Shown: positions 7,409 to 16,084 of the stretch, one piece after another
Layout of the letters: the number at the start of each line of letters is the position of its first letter
Position numbering within the stretch: position 1 is the first letter of the stretch
DNA from: Hyphomicrobiales bacterium 4NK60-0047b
GTDB lineage: Bacteria; Pseudomonadota; Alphaproteobacteria; Rhizobiales; HXMU1428-3
Assembly: GCA_040367435.1 (NCBI GenBank)
Contig: BAABWY010000005.1
Coordinates: 225,921 to 289,920 of the forward strand
Direction: 5' to 3'
Length of the DNA: 64,000 bases
The notes under the pieces: model-generated
What the model saw: the letters and a program-made list of their open reading frames with translations, nothing else
Told to the model about the DNA's origin: nothing
Databases searched by the model: none
Program-made: the position numbers and the translations under genes

Positions 7409-8662
7409 ATGTTTCATTATGATCAGTGTCTTGAGGACCATATCAAGTCGCTCCAGGATGAAGGACGTTACCGTGTCTTTTTGGACTTAGAGCGGATTGT
7501 GGGCCAATATCCAAAGGCTTACAACTTTGGTGATTACACCTCTGTAGATGGCAAGTGCCCTCGTAACACACTGGAACCGTTAAGTGATATTACCGTTTGG
7601 TGCTCAAATGATTATCTTGGAATGGGGCAGCATCCCGATGTTTTGAATTCAATGAAAGATGCGATTGATCGCATGGGCGCTGGTGCTGGTGGGACACGTA
7701 ATATTTCAGGAAACCATCATCTGATTGTTGAATTAGAGAAAGAACTTGCTGACCTTCATGATAAGGAAGCGGCGCTTGTATTCTCATCCGGGTATGTGGC
7801 GAACGAATCAACCCTTAGCACTCTATCTAAATTGTTACCTGGATGTGTGATGATTTCAGATGAACTTAATCATGCGTCTATGATCCAGGGGATATTGCAT
7901 GGTAAAGCTGAAAAACGTGTTTTCCGTCATAATGACCTTGATCATTTAGAAGAAATTTTGAAAGAAATTGATCCTTCTCGTCCTAAATTACTTGCTTTTG
8001 AAAGCGTTTATTCCATGGATGGGGATATTTGCCCTATGAAAGAAATTCTGGATTTGGCGGACAAATATAACGCCTTTACCTACCTTGATGAAGTTCATGC
8101 TGTTGGCATGTATGGACCAAGAGGCGGTGGTATTGCGGACCGTGAAGGACTAATGGAACGTGTTGATATCATCCAAGGGACACTGGCCAAAGCTTATGGC
8201 GTTATTGGTGGTTATATTTCTGGTAAAAGCTCAACAATCGATGCTATTCGCAGTTATGCAAGTGGATTTATCTTCACAACGACACTACCCCCAGCTGTTG
8301 CTTCTGGCGCGCTAACTAGTGTTCGTCATTTAAAAGACTCTGATACTGAGCGAAAATTACAACAAGAACGTGCGTCAGAGTTGCGGTCTCTTTTATCTGA
8401 AGCTGAGATTCCCTATATAGATAGTGTAACGCACATTGTCCCTGTATTGGTAGGGGACCCTGTGCTTTGCAAGGAAGTTTCTGACCGGTTGCTTGGGCAA
8501 TTTGGTATGTATATTCAACCTATTAATTACCCGACCGTGCCACGTGGTACTGAGCGTTTGCGCATCACCCCTGGACCACTTCACTCAAGTGAGATGTTGA
8601 AAGAGTTAGTTTCAGCTCTCTCTAAAATTTGGTCTGAAATAAAATTGCCCAGAGCGGCTTAG
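7409..8662 (+). CDS. hemA: 5-aminolevulinate synthase (ALAS, C4 heme pathway)
   Basis: 417 residues. A PLP-dependent enzyme of the alpha-oxoamine synthase family that condenses glycine with succinyl-CoA to 5-aminolevulinate, the first committed step of heme synthesis in alphaproteobacteria. Hallmarks: [40 protein letters not shown], and the PLP lysine K261 in [13 protein letters not shown]. The C-terminal [12 protein letters not shown] also fits. AAGGA precedes the ATG. It sits between ccmI and ccmE, which links heme supply with cytochrome c maturation. An upstream terminator suggests its own promoter; no FNR box is visible in its leader. Confidence 0.95.
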   Translation: MFHYDQCLEDHIKSLQDEGRYRVFLDLERIVGQYPKAYNFGDYTSVDGKCPRNTLEPLSDITVWCSNDYLGMGQHPDVLNSMKDAIDRMGAGAGGTRNISGNHHLIVELEKELADLHDKEAALVFSSGYVANESTLSTLSKLLPGCVMISDELNHASMIQGILHGKAEKRVFRHNDLDHLEEILKEIDPSRPKLLAFESVYSMDGDICPMKEILDLADKYNAFTYLDEVHAVGMYGPRGGGIADREGLMERVDIIQGTLAKAYGVIGGYISGKSSTIDAIRSYASGFIFTTTLPPAVASGALTSVRHLKDSDTERKLQQERASELRSLLSEAEIPYIDSVTHIVPVLVGDPVLCKEVSDRLLGQFGMYIQPINYPTVPRGTERLRITPGPLHSSEMLKELVSALSKIWSEIKLPRAA

Positions 8663-8705
8663 TTTGTGTGGCTTAATTTGCCCTGCTTAAAGAGAGGTTT
8701 AATAA

Positions 8706-9149
8706 ATGACTAGAAAGAAAAAACGTGCCGTGGTGATCGCAGGTGCTTTAACACTTCTTTTTGTCAGTGTTGGTCTTGTTGCTTTTGCATTTAAAGATAA
8801 TTTGGTCTTTTTTCTCACGCCGACTGATGTCGTGGCTGGAAAAGCAAAAGGAGCAACCAAACTCCGCATTGGCGGCATGGTTGAAAACGGCTCTTTAAAG
8901 CGCCTTGAAGATGGTTTGACCGTTTCTTTTGAAGTTACAGACTTTAGCCATTCTATTCCAGTAACTTATACCGGCCTTTTACCTAATTTATTTAAGGAAG
9001 GGCAAGGGGTTATTGCTGAAGGGTCTTTTGAAGAAAATGGCAAATTCAAAGCCAAGACCATTCTTGCTAAGCATGATGAAAAGTATGTTCCGCGTGAATT
9101 ACAGGACACAATGAAGAAAAAACCGAAAGCGGAGACCACGAGCTACTAA
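8706..9149 (+). CDS. ccmE: Heme chaperone CcmE
   Basis: 147 residues. One N-terminal membrane anchor (about 10-28) precedes a periplasmic OB-fold domain (LRIGGMVENGS, VTYTGLLPNLFKEGQGVIAEG). The heme-binding motif ends in AKHDEKY, whose histidine binds heme covalently. CcmE carries heme from the CcmABCD release complex to CcmF. AGAGG lies upstream of the ATG. In many rhizobia ccmE lies directly between ccmI and ccmF (cycHJKL order); here it is apart, 43 bases after hemA, and ccmABCD are not in this window. Confidence 0.95.
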   Translation: MTRKKKRAVVIAGALTLLFVSVGLVAFAFKDNLVFFLTPTDVVAGKAKGATKLRIGGMVENGSLKRLEDGLTVSFEVTDFSHSIPVTYTGLLPNLFKEGQGVIAEGSFEENGKFKAKTILAKHDEKYVPRELQDTMKKKPKAETTSY

Positions 9150-9188
9150 TTTTCAATGTAAATTCTTATATAAAAGATATATCTTAAA

Positions 9189-9202
9189 TTGACATAGATC
9201 AA
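9189..9202. promoter_or_regulatory. FNR-type box upstream of the FNR-family regulator
   Basis: TTGACATAGATCAA fits TTGAY-N4-RTCAA exactly. It is 50 bases upstream of the preferred start codon (9252). If it acts as a class II activator site (centre at -41.5), transcription would start near 9237, leaving a very short leader. A 12-bp palindrome AAGATATATCTT (9174-9185) lies directly to its left. Autoregulation by the gene product, or control by another FNR/FixK, is the natural reading. Confidence 0.75.
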
Positions 9203-9251
9203 TAATATCGTGCAAAGTAAGTTAAGCTTTTGCGCATATATAGGAATGATT

Positions 9252-10019
9252 ATGCATAATAAAAACGTTGTCCCTTTTATTTCTGAAAAATCTGATTGCG
9301 GGTCTGATCATCCTGTATGCCAAGCGTGCGAAGTTCGCGCTTGTGGCATGTGTTCTGAGTTGAATTCAGATACACTTCAAGAATTGCGCAAAATTACCCG
9401 CACAAAAGAATATAAGGCGGGTGAGCAGATTTTTTGTGATGAAGAACCGACCGAAAATTATGCAACCATTAAGAATGGTATAGTTAAGCTTTCTAAAATT
9501 TTACCGGATGGCCGCCAACAAACCATTGGACTTGGCTTTCCACCAGACTTTATCGGACGAGCATTTAAAGACAAGAACTCATCTTTTGCTAGCGCACTCA
9601 CTGATGTGACCGTCTGTACATTTCCTCGTGATTTATTTAATGACTATTTAAAAGCCACACCTAGCCTTGAACACAAGCTCTTTGAACTCACTTTAAATGA
9701 ACTTGATTCAGCGCGTGAATGGATGCTGATGCTTGGCCGCATGACAGCACTTGAGAAAGTTGCAGCCCTTTTACTTGATTTTTCTGAGAGATTACACAAA
9801 GCCCGCCTACTACAAAGTTTGGAAAGTGAAAAGAATAATTTTGAGCTCCTTCTCACCCGATCTGAAATTTCGGACTTTCTTGGTTTAACAATTGAAACAG
9901 TAAGTCGTCAATTTTCTATACTGAAACAAAAAAACTTAATTGCTGTTAAAAATCAAAGATTTATAGAGATTTTAGATCGACCTTCTCTTGATACACTTGC
10001 GGGACATGAGGTTTATTAA
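9252..10019 (+). CDS. fnrL: Crp/Fnr-family oxygen-responsive regulator (FnrL-like)
   Basis: 255 residues from the ATG at 9252, chosen because AGGA at 9242-9245 is well spaced; a GTG at 9210 would add 14 residues. N-terminal cysteines C23, C26, C34 (C-x2-C-x7-C, with an extra C31) and a central C122 in VTVCTFPR fit the four ligands of an oxygen-labile [4Fe-4S] cluster as in FnrL. The cNMP-type beta-roll is followed by a helix-turn-helix (SEISDFLGLTIETVSRQF) with the E-x2-SR recognition pattern for TTGAT-N4-ATCAA sites. Such sites lie in front of this gene and of ccoN. Role: activates cbb3 oxidase genes at low oxygen (established for the family). Family firm; fnrL over fixK rests on the cysteines. 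Confidence 0.88.
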   Translation: MHNKNVVPFISEKSDCGSDHPVCQACEVRACGMCSELNSDTLQELRKITRTKEYKAGEQIFCDEEPTENYATIKNGIVKLSKILPDGRQQTIGLGFPPDFIGRAFKDKNSSFASALTDVTVCTFPRDLFNDYLKATPSLEHKLFELTLNELDSAREWMLMLGRMTALEKVAALLLDFSERLHKARLLQSLESEKNNFELLLTRSEISDFLGLTIETVSRQFSILKQKNLIAVKNQRFIEILDRPSLDTLAGHEVY

Positions 10020-10181
10020 GTCACCCTTTTAAGAGCATCATATGCTTATTTCTTTGTTGTTGTTAGCTACAACTTGTTAGTAGTTTTTGTTTTTTGAAAC
10101 CTGTTTCATTGATTGTTTTGCAATTTCAAGTCTCAATTTTCCACCTGCGACAAGATACCTCACCTCACTTAAAACATGAAA

Positions 10182-10195
10182 TTGACCTGCATCAA
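10182..10195. promoter_or_regulatory. FNR box of the ccoNOQP operon
   Basis: TTGACCTGCATCAA matches TTGAY-N4-RTCAA exactly, the same type as the site at 9189. With the box centred at -41.5, a start near 10230 is predicted, with TAAGAC (10218-10223) as a possible -10. This implies oxygen-dependent control of the cbb3 oxidase by the neighbouring FNR-type regulator. Confidence 0.82.
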
Positions 10196-10234
10196 TACAT
10201 CTTTTCATTGGCTTGCCTAAGACAGGGGTGTGGG

Positions 10235-10268
10235 ACAGTTTTAAATATAAGGGTTTTATTTAAACTGT
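10235..10268 (+). other. Hairpin in the ccoN 5' leader
   Basis: ACAGTTTTAAAT (10235-10246) pairs with ATTTAAACTGT (10258-10268) as an 11-bp stem with a single bulged base and an 11-base loop. It would begin within a few bases of the transcription start predicted from the FNR box. It is A/T-rich with no following T-tract, so a 5' stabilising hairpin or a protein-binding site is more likely than a terminator. Confidence 0.5.
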
Positions 10269-10373
10269 GGTTTGTGTTCATATTTTACCCTAGTTCGCAT
10301 ATGCCCAATGATCTTTCTTCATTGTCCTCCAAAAACATTTTGAAACCATACAATAACTCAATGAGGACTTCTG

Positions 10374-11987
10374 ATGGATCCTATCAGCACCATTGCCGCA
10401 GCTGCTACAGTTCTGCTCGCAATCATTTTAGCTTTATATTCCTCAGCTCAGGCCCATGACACAGTTTTTGCTGTTCACATGATGATCTTTGCAATTGCAG
10501 GTGGCTTGACGCTCTTTTATCTCGTTCGTAACTGCTCTTTTTCGGCAGTCAGGGCCGAAGGGCCACAAACGTATAATGATAACATTGTGCGATACGGGGT
10601 TATAGCCACTTTGTTTTGGGGCATTATCGGATTTGCCGTTGGTCTTCTCCTTGCTAGTCAATTAGCTTTTCCTGTTCTAAATTTTGACCTGCCCTGGACT
10701 AATTTTGGACGCTTGCGCCCCTTACACACATCTGCTGTTATTTTTGCTTTTGGCGGTAATGCATTGATTGCAACTAGTTTTTATGTTGTTCAACGTACAT
10801 GTAGAGCTCCTCTGGCATTTGGCGGGTTGGCTTGGTTTGTCTTTTGGGGCTATCAGCTATTTATCGTTTTAGCCGCTACTGGTTATGTACTTGGTTCGAC
10901 CCAGGCTAAAGAATATGCTGAGCCAGAATGGCATGTTGATTTGTGGCTTACTATTGTTTGGGTTGCTTATTTACTAGTATTTTTCTTTACGCTACTGCGC
11001 CGCAAGGAACCGCATATCTATGTCGCAAATTGGTTTTACCTGGCCTTTATTGTTACCGTTGCCATGCTGCACGTGGTAAACGGTTTGGCTGTGCCAGTAT
11101 CTTACTTTTCTTCACATAGTTATTCGGCTTTCTCAGGTGTGCAAAGTGCACTTGTGCAGTGGTGGTATGGCCACAATGCTGTTGGCTTTTTCCTGACAGC
11201 TGGCTTCTTGGGGATGATGTATTACTTTGTCCCAAAACAAGCGAACCGGCCTGTTTACTCTTACCGCCTTTCAATCATTCACTTTTGGGCTGTGATTTTT
11301 CTTTACATTTGGGCAGGTCCACACCACCTGCATTACACAGCCTTGCCTGACTGGGCGCAAAACCTTGGCATGGTCTTTTCTATCATGCTTTGGATGCCAA
11401 GCTGGGGTGGGATGATTAATGGTCTAATGACCCTTTCAGGCGCATGGGACAAGTTACGTACCGACCCAATTTTGCGGATGATGGTTGCCTCTATTGCCTT
11501 CTATGGCATGGCGACTTTCGAAGGACCACTTATGTCAATTAAATCTGTAAACAGTCTTAGCCACTATACCGACTGGACTATTGGTCACGTTCATTCTGGT
11601 GCTCTTGGCTGGAATGCTCTTGTTACCTTTGGTGCGATGTATTTCCTTGTGCCTAAGTTATGGGGCCGGAGAGAACTTTATAGCCTTAAGCTTGTTAACT
11701 GGCATTTCTGGACAGCCATGATGGGGATTGTGATTTACGCCTCTTCTATGTGGGTTTCTGGAATTATGCAGGGCTTGATGTGGCGTGAATATAATAGTGA
11801 AGGCTTCCTTGTTTACTCCTTTGCAGAAACCGTTGTTCAAATGCACCCCTTCTACGTGCTTAGAGCTCTTGGCGGTTTGATGTTCCTCATTGGTGGAGTG
11901 ATCATGGTCTACAACGTTTGGCGTACTATTCGTGGTGAGGCCAAAGTTGATCAGCCTGTATCTCAAGTCATTACAGTTGGTGCATAG
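10374..11987 (+). CDS. ccoN: cbb3-type cytochrome c oxidase subunit I CcoN
   Basis: 537 residues, a multi-spanning heme-copper oxidase of the C family. It holds heme b, heme b3 and CuB and reduces O2 with high affinity. Visible ligand regions: [25 protein letters not shown] (CuB histidine and the Tyr region of C-type oxidases), AGPHHLHY (CuB histidines) and [15 protein letters not shown] (heme b and b3 histidines). GAGGA precedes the ATG. It is first in the ccoNOQP operon and is preceded by an FNR box. There is a long N-terminal part with extra membrane helices before the catalytic core, as usual in CcoN. Confidence 0.97.
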   Translation: MDPISTIAAAATVLLAIILALYSSAQAHDTVFAVHMMIFAIAGGLTLFYLVRNCSFSAVRAEGPQTYNDNIVRYGVIATLFWGIIGFAVGLLLASQLAFPVLNFDLPWTNFGRLRPLHTSAVIFAFGGNALIATSFYVVQRTCRAPLAFGGLAWFVFWGYQLFIVLAATGYVLGSTQAKEYAEPEWHVDLWLTIVWVAYLLVFFFTLLRRKEPHIYVANWFYLAFIVTVAMLHVVNGLAVPVSYFSSHSYSAFSGVQSALVQWWYGHNAVGFFLTAGFLGMMYYFVPKQANRPVYSYRLSIIHFWAVIFLYIWAGPHHLHYTALPDWAQNLGMVFSIMLWMPSWGGMINGLMTLSGAWDKLRTDPILRMMVASIAFYGMATFEGPLMSIKSVNSLSHYTDWTIGHVHSGALGWNALVTFGAMYFLVPKLWGRRELYSLKLVNWHFWTAMMGIVIYASSMWVSGIMQGLMWREYNSEGFLVYSFAETVVQMHPFYVLRALGGLMFLIGGVIMVYNVWRTIRGEAKVDQPVSQVITVGA

Positions 11988-11997
11988 GAGAAAAATA

Positions 11998-12717
11998 ATG
12001 AATCACAGCACAATTGAAAAAAATGGTTCTATCCTGCTCGTTCTTAGTCTTCTCGTAGTTACGATCGGCGGTATAGTTGAAATTGCTCCTCTCTTTTATC
12101 TTGAGAATACGATTGAGAAAGTTAAGGGTATGCGCCCTTACTCCCCTCTCGAATTAGTGGGGCAGAACATTTACAAACGGGAAGGGTGTAACCTTTGTCA
12201 TAGTCAGATGATCCGCCCGTTTAAAGATGAAGTTGAACGGTATGGCCATTACTCCCTTGCCGCAGAGAGCATGTATGATCATCCGTTTGTCTGGGGGTCA
12301 AAAAGAACGGGACCTGATTTAGCTCGTGTTGGTGGGCGCTATTCAGATGAATGGCACAGAGAGCATCTCATTGCTCCCCGTAATCTTGTCCCTGAGAGTG
12401 TGATGCCTGGATACCCTTTTTTAATGCAACCCTTAAAAGTGCATGACATCAAAGCGCACTTGATTGCTAGCAAAACAGTGGGGGTTCCTTACACAAAAGA
12501 GCAAATTGACAATGCTGCAGTTGACCTTGTTTCACAGGCCAACCCAGATTCAGATGGCGCTGAAGATGTTTCTGATCGTTATCCAAAAGCTATTGTCAGG
12601 GACTTTGATGGCAAACCAGAGACGTTAACTGAAATGGATGCACTGATTGCATATTTGCAGGTGCTTGGAACCATGGTTGATTTCTCTACTTACGATGCAA
12701 AAGCCAATTTAAGGTAG
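11998..12717 (+). CDS. ccoO: cbb3 oxidase monoheme cytochrome c subunit CcoO
   Basis: 239 residues from the ATG at 11998, which has AGGAG upstream; a longer frame beginning at 11932 overlaps ccoN and lacks a binding site. One N-terminal membrane anchor (about 10-36) and a single heme c motif CNLCH (C64, C67, H68) in the context [20 protein letters not shown]. It transfers electrons from CcoP to CcoN. Ten bases separate it from ccoN, and it is a client of the Ccm system encoded upstream. Confidence 0.96.
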   Translation: MNHSTIEKNGSILLVLSLLVVTIGGIVEIAPLFYLENTIEKVKGMRPYSPLELVGQNIYKREGCNLCHSQMIRPFKDEVERYGHYSLAAESMYDHPFVWGSKRTGPDLARVGGRYSDEWHREHLIAPRNLVPESVMPGYPFLMQPLKVHDIKAHLIASKTVGVPYTKEQIDNAAVDLVSQANPDSDGAEDVSDRYPKAIVRDFDGKPETLTEMDALIAYLQVLGTMVDFSTYDAKANLR

Positions 12718-12727
12718 GAGATCTCTC

Positions 12728-12895
12728 ATGGAAACTTACACCGCAATGCGAGCCTTTGCAGATAGTTGGGGCTTACTTTACATGGTCCTGATTTTTATCG
12801 GCGTTTGTGTTTTTGCATTCCGTCCTGGGTCAAAGAAGATTTACGACGAACAAGCCCGTATACCCCTCAATGAGGAGACATTAAACAATGACTAA
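12728..12895 (+). CDS. ccoQ: cbb3 oxidase small subunit CcoQ
   Basis: A 55-residue frame: METYTAMRAFADSWGLLYM, then one membrane helix (VLIFIGVCVFAF), then the basic-polar tail typical of CcoQ (RPGSKKIYDEQARIPLNEE). CcoQ stabilises the CcoN-CcoO-CcoP complex. It starts 10 bases after ccoO, and its stop (12893-12895) overlaps the ccoP start at 12888, consistent with coupling. Confidence 0.93.
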   Translation: METYTAMRAFADSWGLLYMVLIFIGVCVFAFRPGSKKIYDEQARIPLNEETLNND

Positions 12896-13754
12896 AAGAC
12901 CTATTGATGACATTACAGGAACAGAGACAACCGGACATGAGTGGGATGGTATTCGTGAGCTTGACACCCCCATGCCGCGTTGGTGGTTGATTACTTTCTA
13001 TATCACCATTGCCTGGTCAATTGTTTATTGCGTGCTTTACCCGGCCATTCCTCTTATAACCAGCAACACAAAAGGAACGCTTGGTTATTCTTCTCGAGGT
13101 GAGCTTGATAAATCTTTACAGCAAGCACGAGATGCGCAAACAGGTTTACGTGATAAAATCAAAAGTAGTTCACTTGCTGCAATTATTACAGATCCTCAAC
13201 TCTTTTCATTTGCTAAAGCTGGTGGCAAGGCTGCTTTTAAAGTGAACTGCGTTCAATGTCATGGGTCCGGTGCTGAGGGCTCTATCGGCAATCCAAACCT
13301 AAATGACGACGATTGGTTGTGGGGTGGTAAGCTTGAAGAAATTCACCAAACCATTAAACACGGTGTTCGCTATGAACAAGATGATGACACGCGTTTATCT
13401 GACATGCCCGCTTTTGGTAAAGACGAGCTTTTAGATAAAAACCAGATAGAGCAAGTCGCTGATTATGTTCTTTCTCTAAGTAAAAACTCAGCTGATGCAT
13501 CTAGCACCGGCGCACAAATTTTTGCTGATAATTGCGCGTCATGTCATGGTAAAACTGGTGCTGGTGACCGCTCCGTTGGTGCGCCACCTCTAAATGATCA
13601 GATTTGGCTTTATGGCGGCGATAAAAAGACAGTCATGGAAAGCATTCACAATTCCAGGAAAGCTGTTATGCCAGCTTGGACGCACCGTCTTGATACCGAA
13701 ACCATCAAACAATTAGCCATTTATGTTCACTCCCTCGGGGGTGGAGAGAAGTAG
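12888..13754 (+). CDS. ccoP: cbb3 oxidase diheme cytochrome c subunit CcoP
   Basis: 288 residues. The family N-terminus (DDITGTETTGHEWDGIRELDTPMPRWW) leads into a membrane helix (about 32-55). Two cytochrome c domains follow, with CVQCH (C121, C124, H125) and CASCH (C216, C219, H220), and Met ligands in SDMPAFG and AVMPAW. It accepts electrons from soluble or membrane cytochrome c and passes them to CcoO. Last gene of the ccoNOQP operon; a hairpin lies downstream. Confidence 0.96.
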   Translation: MTKRPIDDITGTETTGHEWDGIRELDTPMPRWWLITFYITIAWSIVYCVLYPAIPLITSNTKGTLGYSSRGELDKSLQQARDAQTGLRDKIKSSSLAAIITDPQLFSFAKAGGKAAFKVNCVQCHGSGAEGSIGNPNLNDDDWLWGGKLEEIHQTIKHGVRYEQDDDTRLSDMPAFGKDELLDKNQIEQVADYVLSLSKNSADASSTGAQIFADNCASCHGKTGAGDRSVGAPPLNDQIWLYGGDKKTVMESIHNSRKAVMPAWTHRLDTETIKQLAIYVHSLGGGEK

Positions 13755-13836
13755 GTGTATAGCAGGCGCTTATAGGCCCCCCATGACCTTTTAGCTCCTC
13801 TTGCACCTACTTCACCCGATATACAAGTTTAAGGTT

Positions 13837-13866
13837 CAGGGTTGATAATTTTATTTTTCAACCCTG
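13837..13866 (+). terminator. Terminator-like hairpin between ccoP and ccoG
   Basis: CAGGGTTGA (13837-13845) and TCAACCCTG (13858-13866) form a perfect 9-bp stem with a 12-base T-rich loop. It is followed by GATTTTC, only a weak T-run. It probably ends or attenuates the ccoNOQP transcript before ccoG, though it could be a processing or stability hairpin. Confidence 0.5.
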
Positions 13867-13908
13867 GATTTTCAAAAAATACAGAGCTTCATTTAAGGTG
13901 ATAATTGA

Positions 13909-15408
13909 ATGACCAAACCTTCACAGATTGAACAATTTGATGTTCAGGCTGTTAATAAAGCTGGTGCAAAAAAATTATTTGCCGCCGCAAAAAAAATATA
14001 TCCCAAACGAGTTGATGGTAAATTTCGCCAGCTGAAATGGTTGATCATGACTGTCACTTTAGCGATTTATTATATCACTCCCTGGCTTCGCTGGGATCGC
14101 GGAGAGTTTGCCCCTGACCAAGCCGTACTGGTTGACCTTGCGAACCGCCGTTTTTACTTTTTCTTTATTGAAATTTGGCCACAAGAATTTTTCTATGTGG
14201 CAGGCTTGCTCATTATGGCTGGCATTGGTTTGTTTCTTGTGACTTCCGTTTGGGGACGGGCTTGGTGTGGTTATACATGCCCGCAAACCGTTTGGGTTGA
14301 TTTGTTTTTGGTGATTGAACGCGCTATTGAGGGTGATCGCAATGCTCGTATGAAACTTGATAAAGCTTCATGGAATTTTAAAAAGTTCCGCATGAAACTT
14401 ACCAAACATATCGCCTGGCTTTTGGTCGCCATTTCAACTGGCGGTGCCTGGATTTTTTATTTTGCTGATGCTCCCTCTTTGTTTGTTAGCTTCTTCACTT
14501 TAAATGCTCCTTTTGTTGCTTACTCTACTGTGGCTGTTCTAACAGCTACCACCTATATCTTTGGTGGTTTTATGCGGGATCAGGTTTGCACTTATATGTG
14601 TCCTTGGCCGCGTATTCAAGCAGCGATGCTTGATGAAGAGAGCCTGGTTGTTACATATAATGACTACAGAGGTGAGCCTCGCACTGCCCATCGTAAAAAG
14701 CATGCTAATGATGATGTCTCACAAGTTCCTATGGGCGACTGTATTGATTGTAACAAGTGTGTGGTTGTTTGCCCGATGGGTATTGATATTCGTGATGGAC
14801 AACAGATGGAATGCATCACCTGTGCGCTTTGTATTGATGCTTGTGACAGTGTGATGGAAAAAGTTGGCAAACCGAAAGGGCTTATTTCTTACGCCACTTT
14901 GAAAGAATATGATCAAGCCGCTGCTGGTAAACCTGTTCAAAACTCTGTGCCAATTTTATTTCGTCCACGTACTCTTATTTATTCAGCCATTTGGTGTCTT
15001 GTGGGCTTAAGCATGCTTTTTGTACTTGCCACACGCAGCCGTCTGGATGTCAATGTTTTGCATGATCGCAACCCTTTGATGGTTCAGCTTTCTGATGGTT
15101 CTGTTCGCAATGGCTATATTGTTAAGATCCTTAATATGGAACCTAAGAAACATACTGCTTTTCTCTCATTTCAAGGTTTGCCTGAAGGATTTATGCGGAT
15201 TGAACAAGAAGGTACTCGCTTAGTTAAAAATGGTGAAAGCTACAAATTAATGTTGGAACCGGATGTTCTAAGAGAACTCAAAATTTACGTCACAATACCT
15301 CAAGCCTCTTTACCAAAATTGGATCAGGCATTTAAATTTGTTGCAGAAATTCCTGCAAGTGAAGAATATCATGAAACAACAACTAAATTTCATGTGAAGA
15401 AATACTAA
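13909..15408 (+). CDS. ccoG: Cytochrome oxidase accessory ferredoxin-like protein CcoG (FixG/RdxA)
   Basis: 499 residues. Five or so membrane helices with the CGYTCPQTVWVD and QVCTYMCPWPRIQ loops are followed by a double [4Fe-4S] ferredoxin segment (CIDCNKCVVVCPMGIDI and CITCALCIDACD). A C-terminal immunoglobulin-like periplasmic domain completes it. CcoG is a cupric reductase that supplies Cu(I) for CuB assembly of the cbb3 oxidase. First gene of ccoGHIS, 154 bases downstream of ccoP with a hairpin in between. Confidence 0.95.
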   Translation: MTKPSQIEQFDVQAVNKAGAKKLFAAAKKIYPKRVDGKFRQLKWLIMTVTLAIYYITPWLRWDRGEFAPDQAVLVDLANRRFYFFFIEIWPQEFFYVAGLLIMAGIGLFLVTSVWGRAWCGYTCPQTVWVDLFLVIERAIEGDRNARMKLDKASWNFKKFRMKLTKHIAWLLVAISTGGAWIFYFADAPSLFVSFFTLNAPFVAYSTVAVLTATTYIFGGFMRDQVCTYMCPWPRIQAAMLDEESLVVTYNDYRGEPRTAHRKKHANDDVSQVPMGDCIDCNKCVVVCPMGIDIRDGQQMECITCALCIDACDSVMEKVGKPKGLISYATLKEYDQAAAGKPVQNSVPILFRPRTLIYSAIWCLVGLSMLFVLATRSRLDVNVLHDRNPLMVQLSDGSVRNGYIVKILNMEPKKHTAFLSFQGLPEGFMRIEQEGTRLVKNGESYKLMLEPDVLRELKIYVTIPQASLPKLDQAFKFVAEIPASEEYHETTTKFHVKKY

Positions 15409-15440
15409 GGCTTAAGCCCATAATTATTAGGAGCTGAACT

Positions 15441-16055
15441 ATGACAGATCCATCATATTCAAAAGATCGAAAACCCTTTACTGGCAAACATATGTTGATT
15501 GTTATGTTGAGCTTTTTTGGCGTTATTATTGCTGTTAACCTGACAATGGCGACTTTAGCAACGAGTAGCTGGACCGGCTTAGTGGTTAAAAACGGCTATA
15601 TTGCTAGTCAACACTTCAATAAAAACCAAGAGGTGCAGGAAAAATTAGTGGCTGCTGGTTGGCGCAGTGAACTTGAGTATAGCGATGGTGTTTTTGTTTT
15701 ATCTCTGAGTAAAAACTCCAAGAGTTTAGTAAACTGTCAGGTTTCTGGCCTACTAAGCCGGCCCGTTCATGAAAATGAAAATCAAGTTCTTTCGTTTAAA
15801 TATTCCAACACAGGAACGAGTACATATTCTATGACCGGACAGAAAAAAACTGGCGGACAATATATCGCCCCCATCAAAGAAGTTTCTCAGGGGCAAGCAC
15901 ATGAACAATCAAAGAGCCCCCTCAAACCTGGTCGTTGGAATTTGGAAGTTCAAGCTCTTTGCCCACCAGCTGAAACAGGCTCATCTCATGAGACTAATGA
16001 TAAATTCATACAGACTTATAAATTTTTAGCGCCTGAACTATCTTCAGCTAAATAA
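15441..16055 (+). CDS. ccoH: cbb3 oxidase assembly protein CcoH (FixH)
   Basis: 204 residues. FTGKHMLIVMLSFFGVIIAVN is the typical FixH opening with its single membrane helix, followed by LATSSWTGLVVKNGYIASQHFN and a periplasmic domain. FixH/CcoH associates with the oxidase during assembly. TAGGAG precedes the ATG. It is longer than many FixH proteins (about 160 residues), mainly through a polar stretch around residues 120-190. Confidence 0.9.
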   Translation: MTDPSYSKDRKPFTGKHMLIVMLSFFGVIIAVNLTMATLATSSWTGLVVKNGYIASQHFNKNQEVQEKLVAAGWRSELEYSDGVFVLSLSKNSKSLVNCQVSGLLSRPVHENENQVLSFKYSNTGTSTYSMTGQKKTGGQYIAPIKEVSQGQAHEQSKSPLKPGRWNLEVQALCPPAETGSSHETNDKFIQTYKFLAPELSSAK

Positions 16056-16084
16056 GCATTCTTCTGCGCAACTAGGTAAATGCA

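Larger units (their letters stand above)
10020..10373 (+). promoter_or_regulatory. Upstream region of ccoN with FNR box and leader hairpin
   Basis: No credible gene; a 121-codon frame crossing this region overlaps the ccoN start and the FNR box and is rejected. The region contains the FNR box at 10182-10195 and a strong inverted repeat at 10235-10268 that would lie at the 5' end of the ccoN transcript. A ribosome binding site GAGGA lies just before ccoN. Confidence 0.7.

Noticed and set aside
10094..10459. 121-codon plus-strand frame before ccoN
   Set aside because: It spans the FNR box and leader hairpin, overlaps the ccoN start in another frame, and has no binding site or family resemblance.
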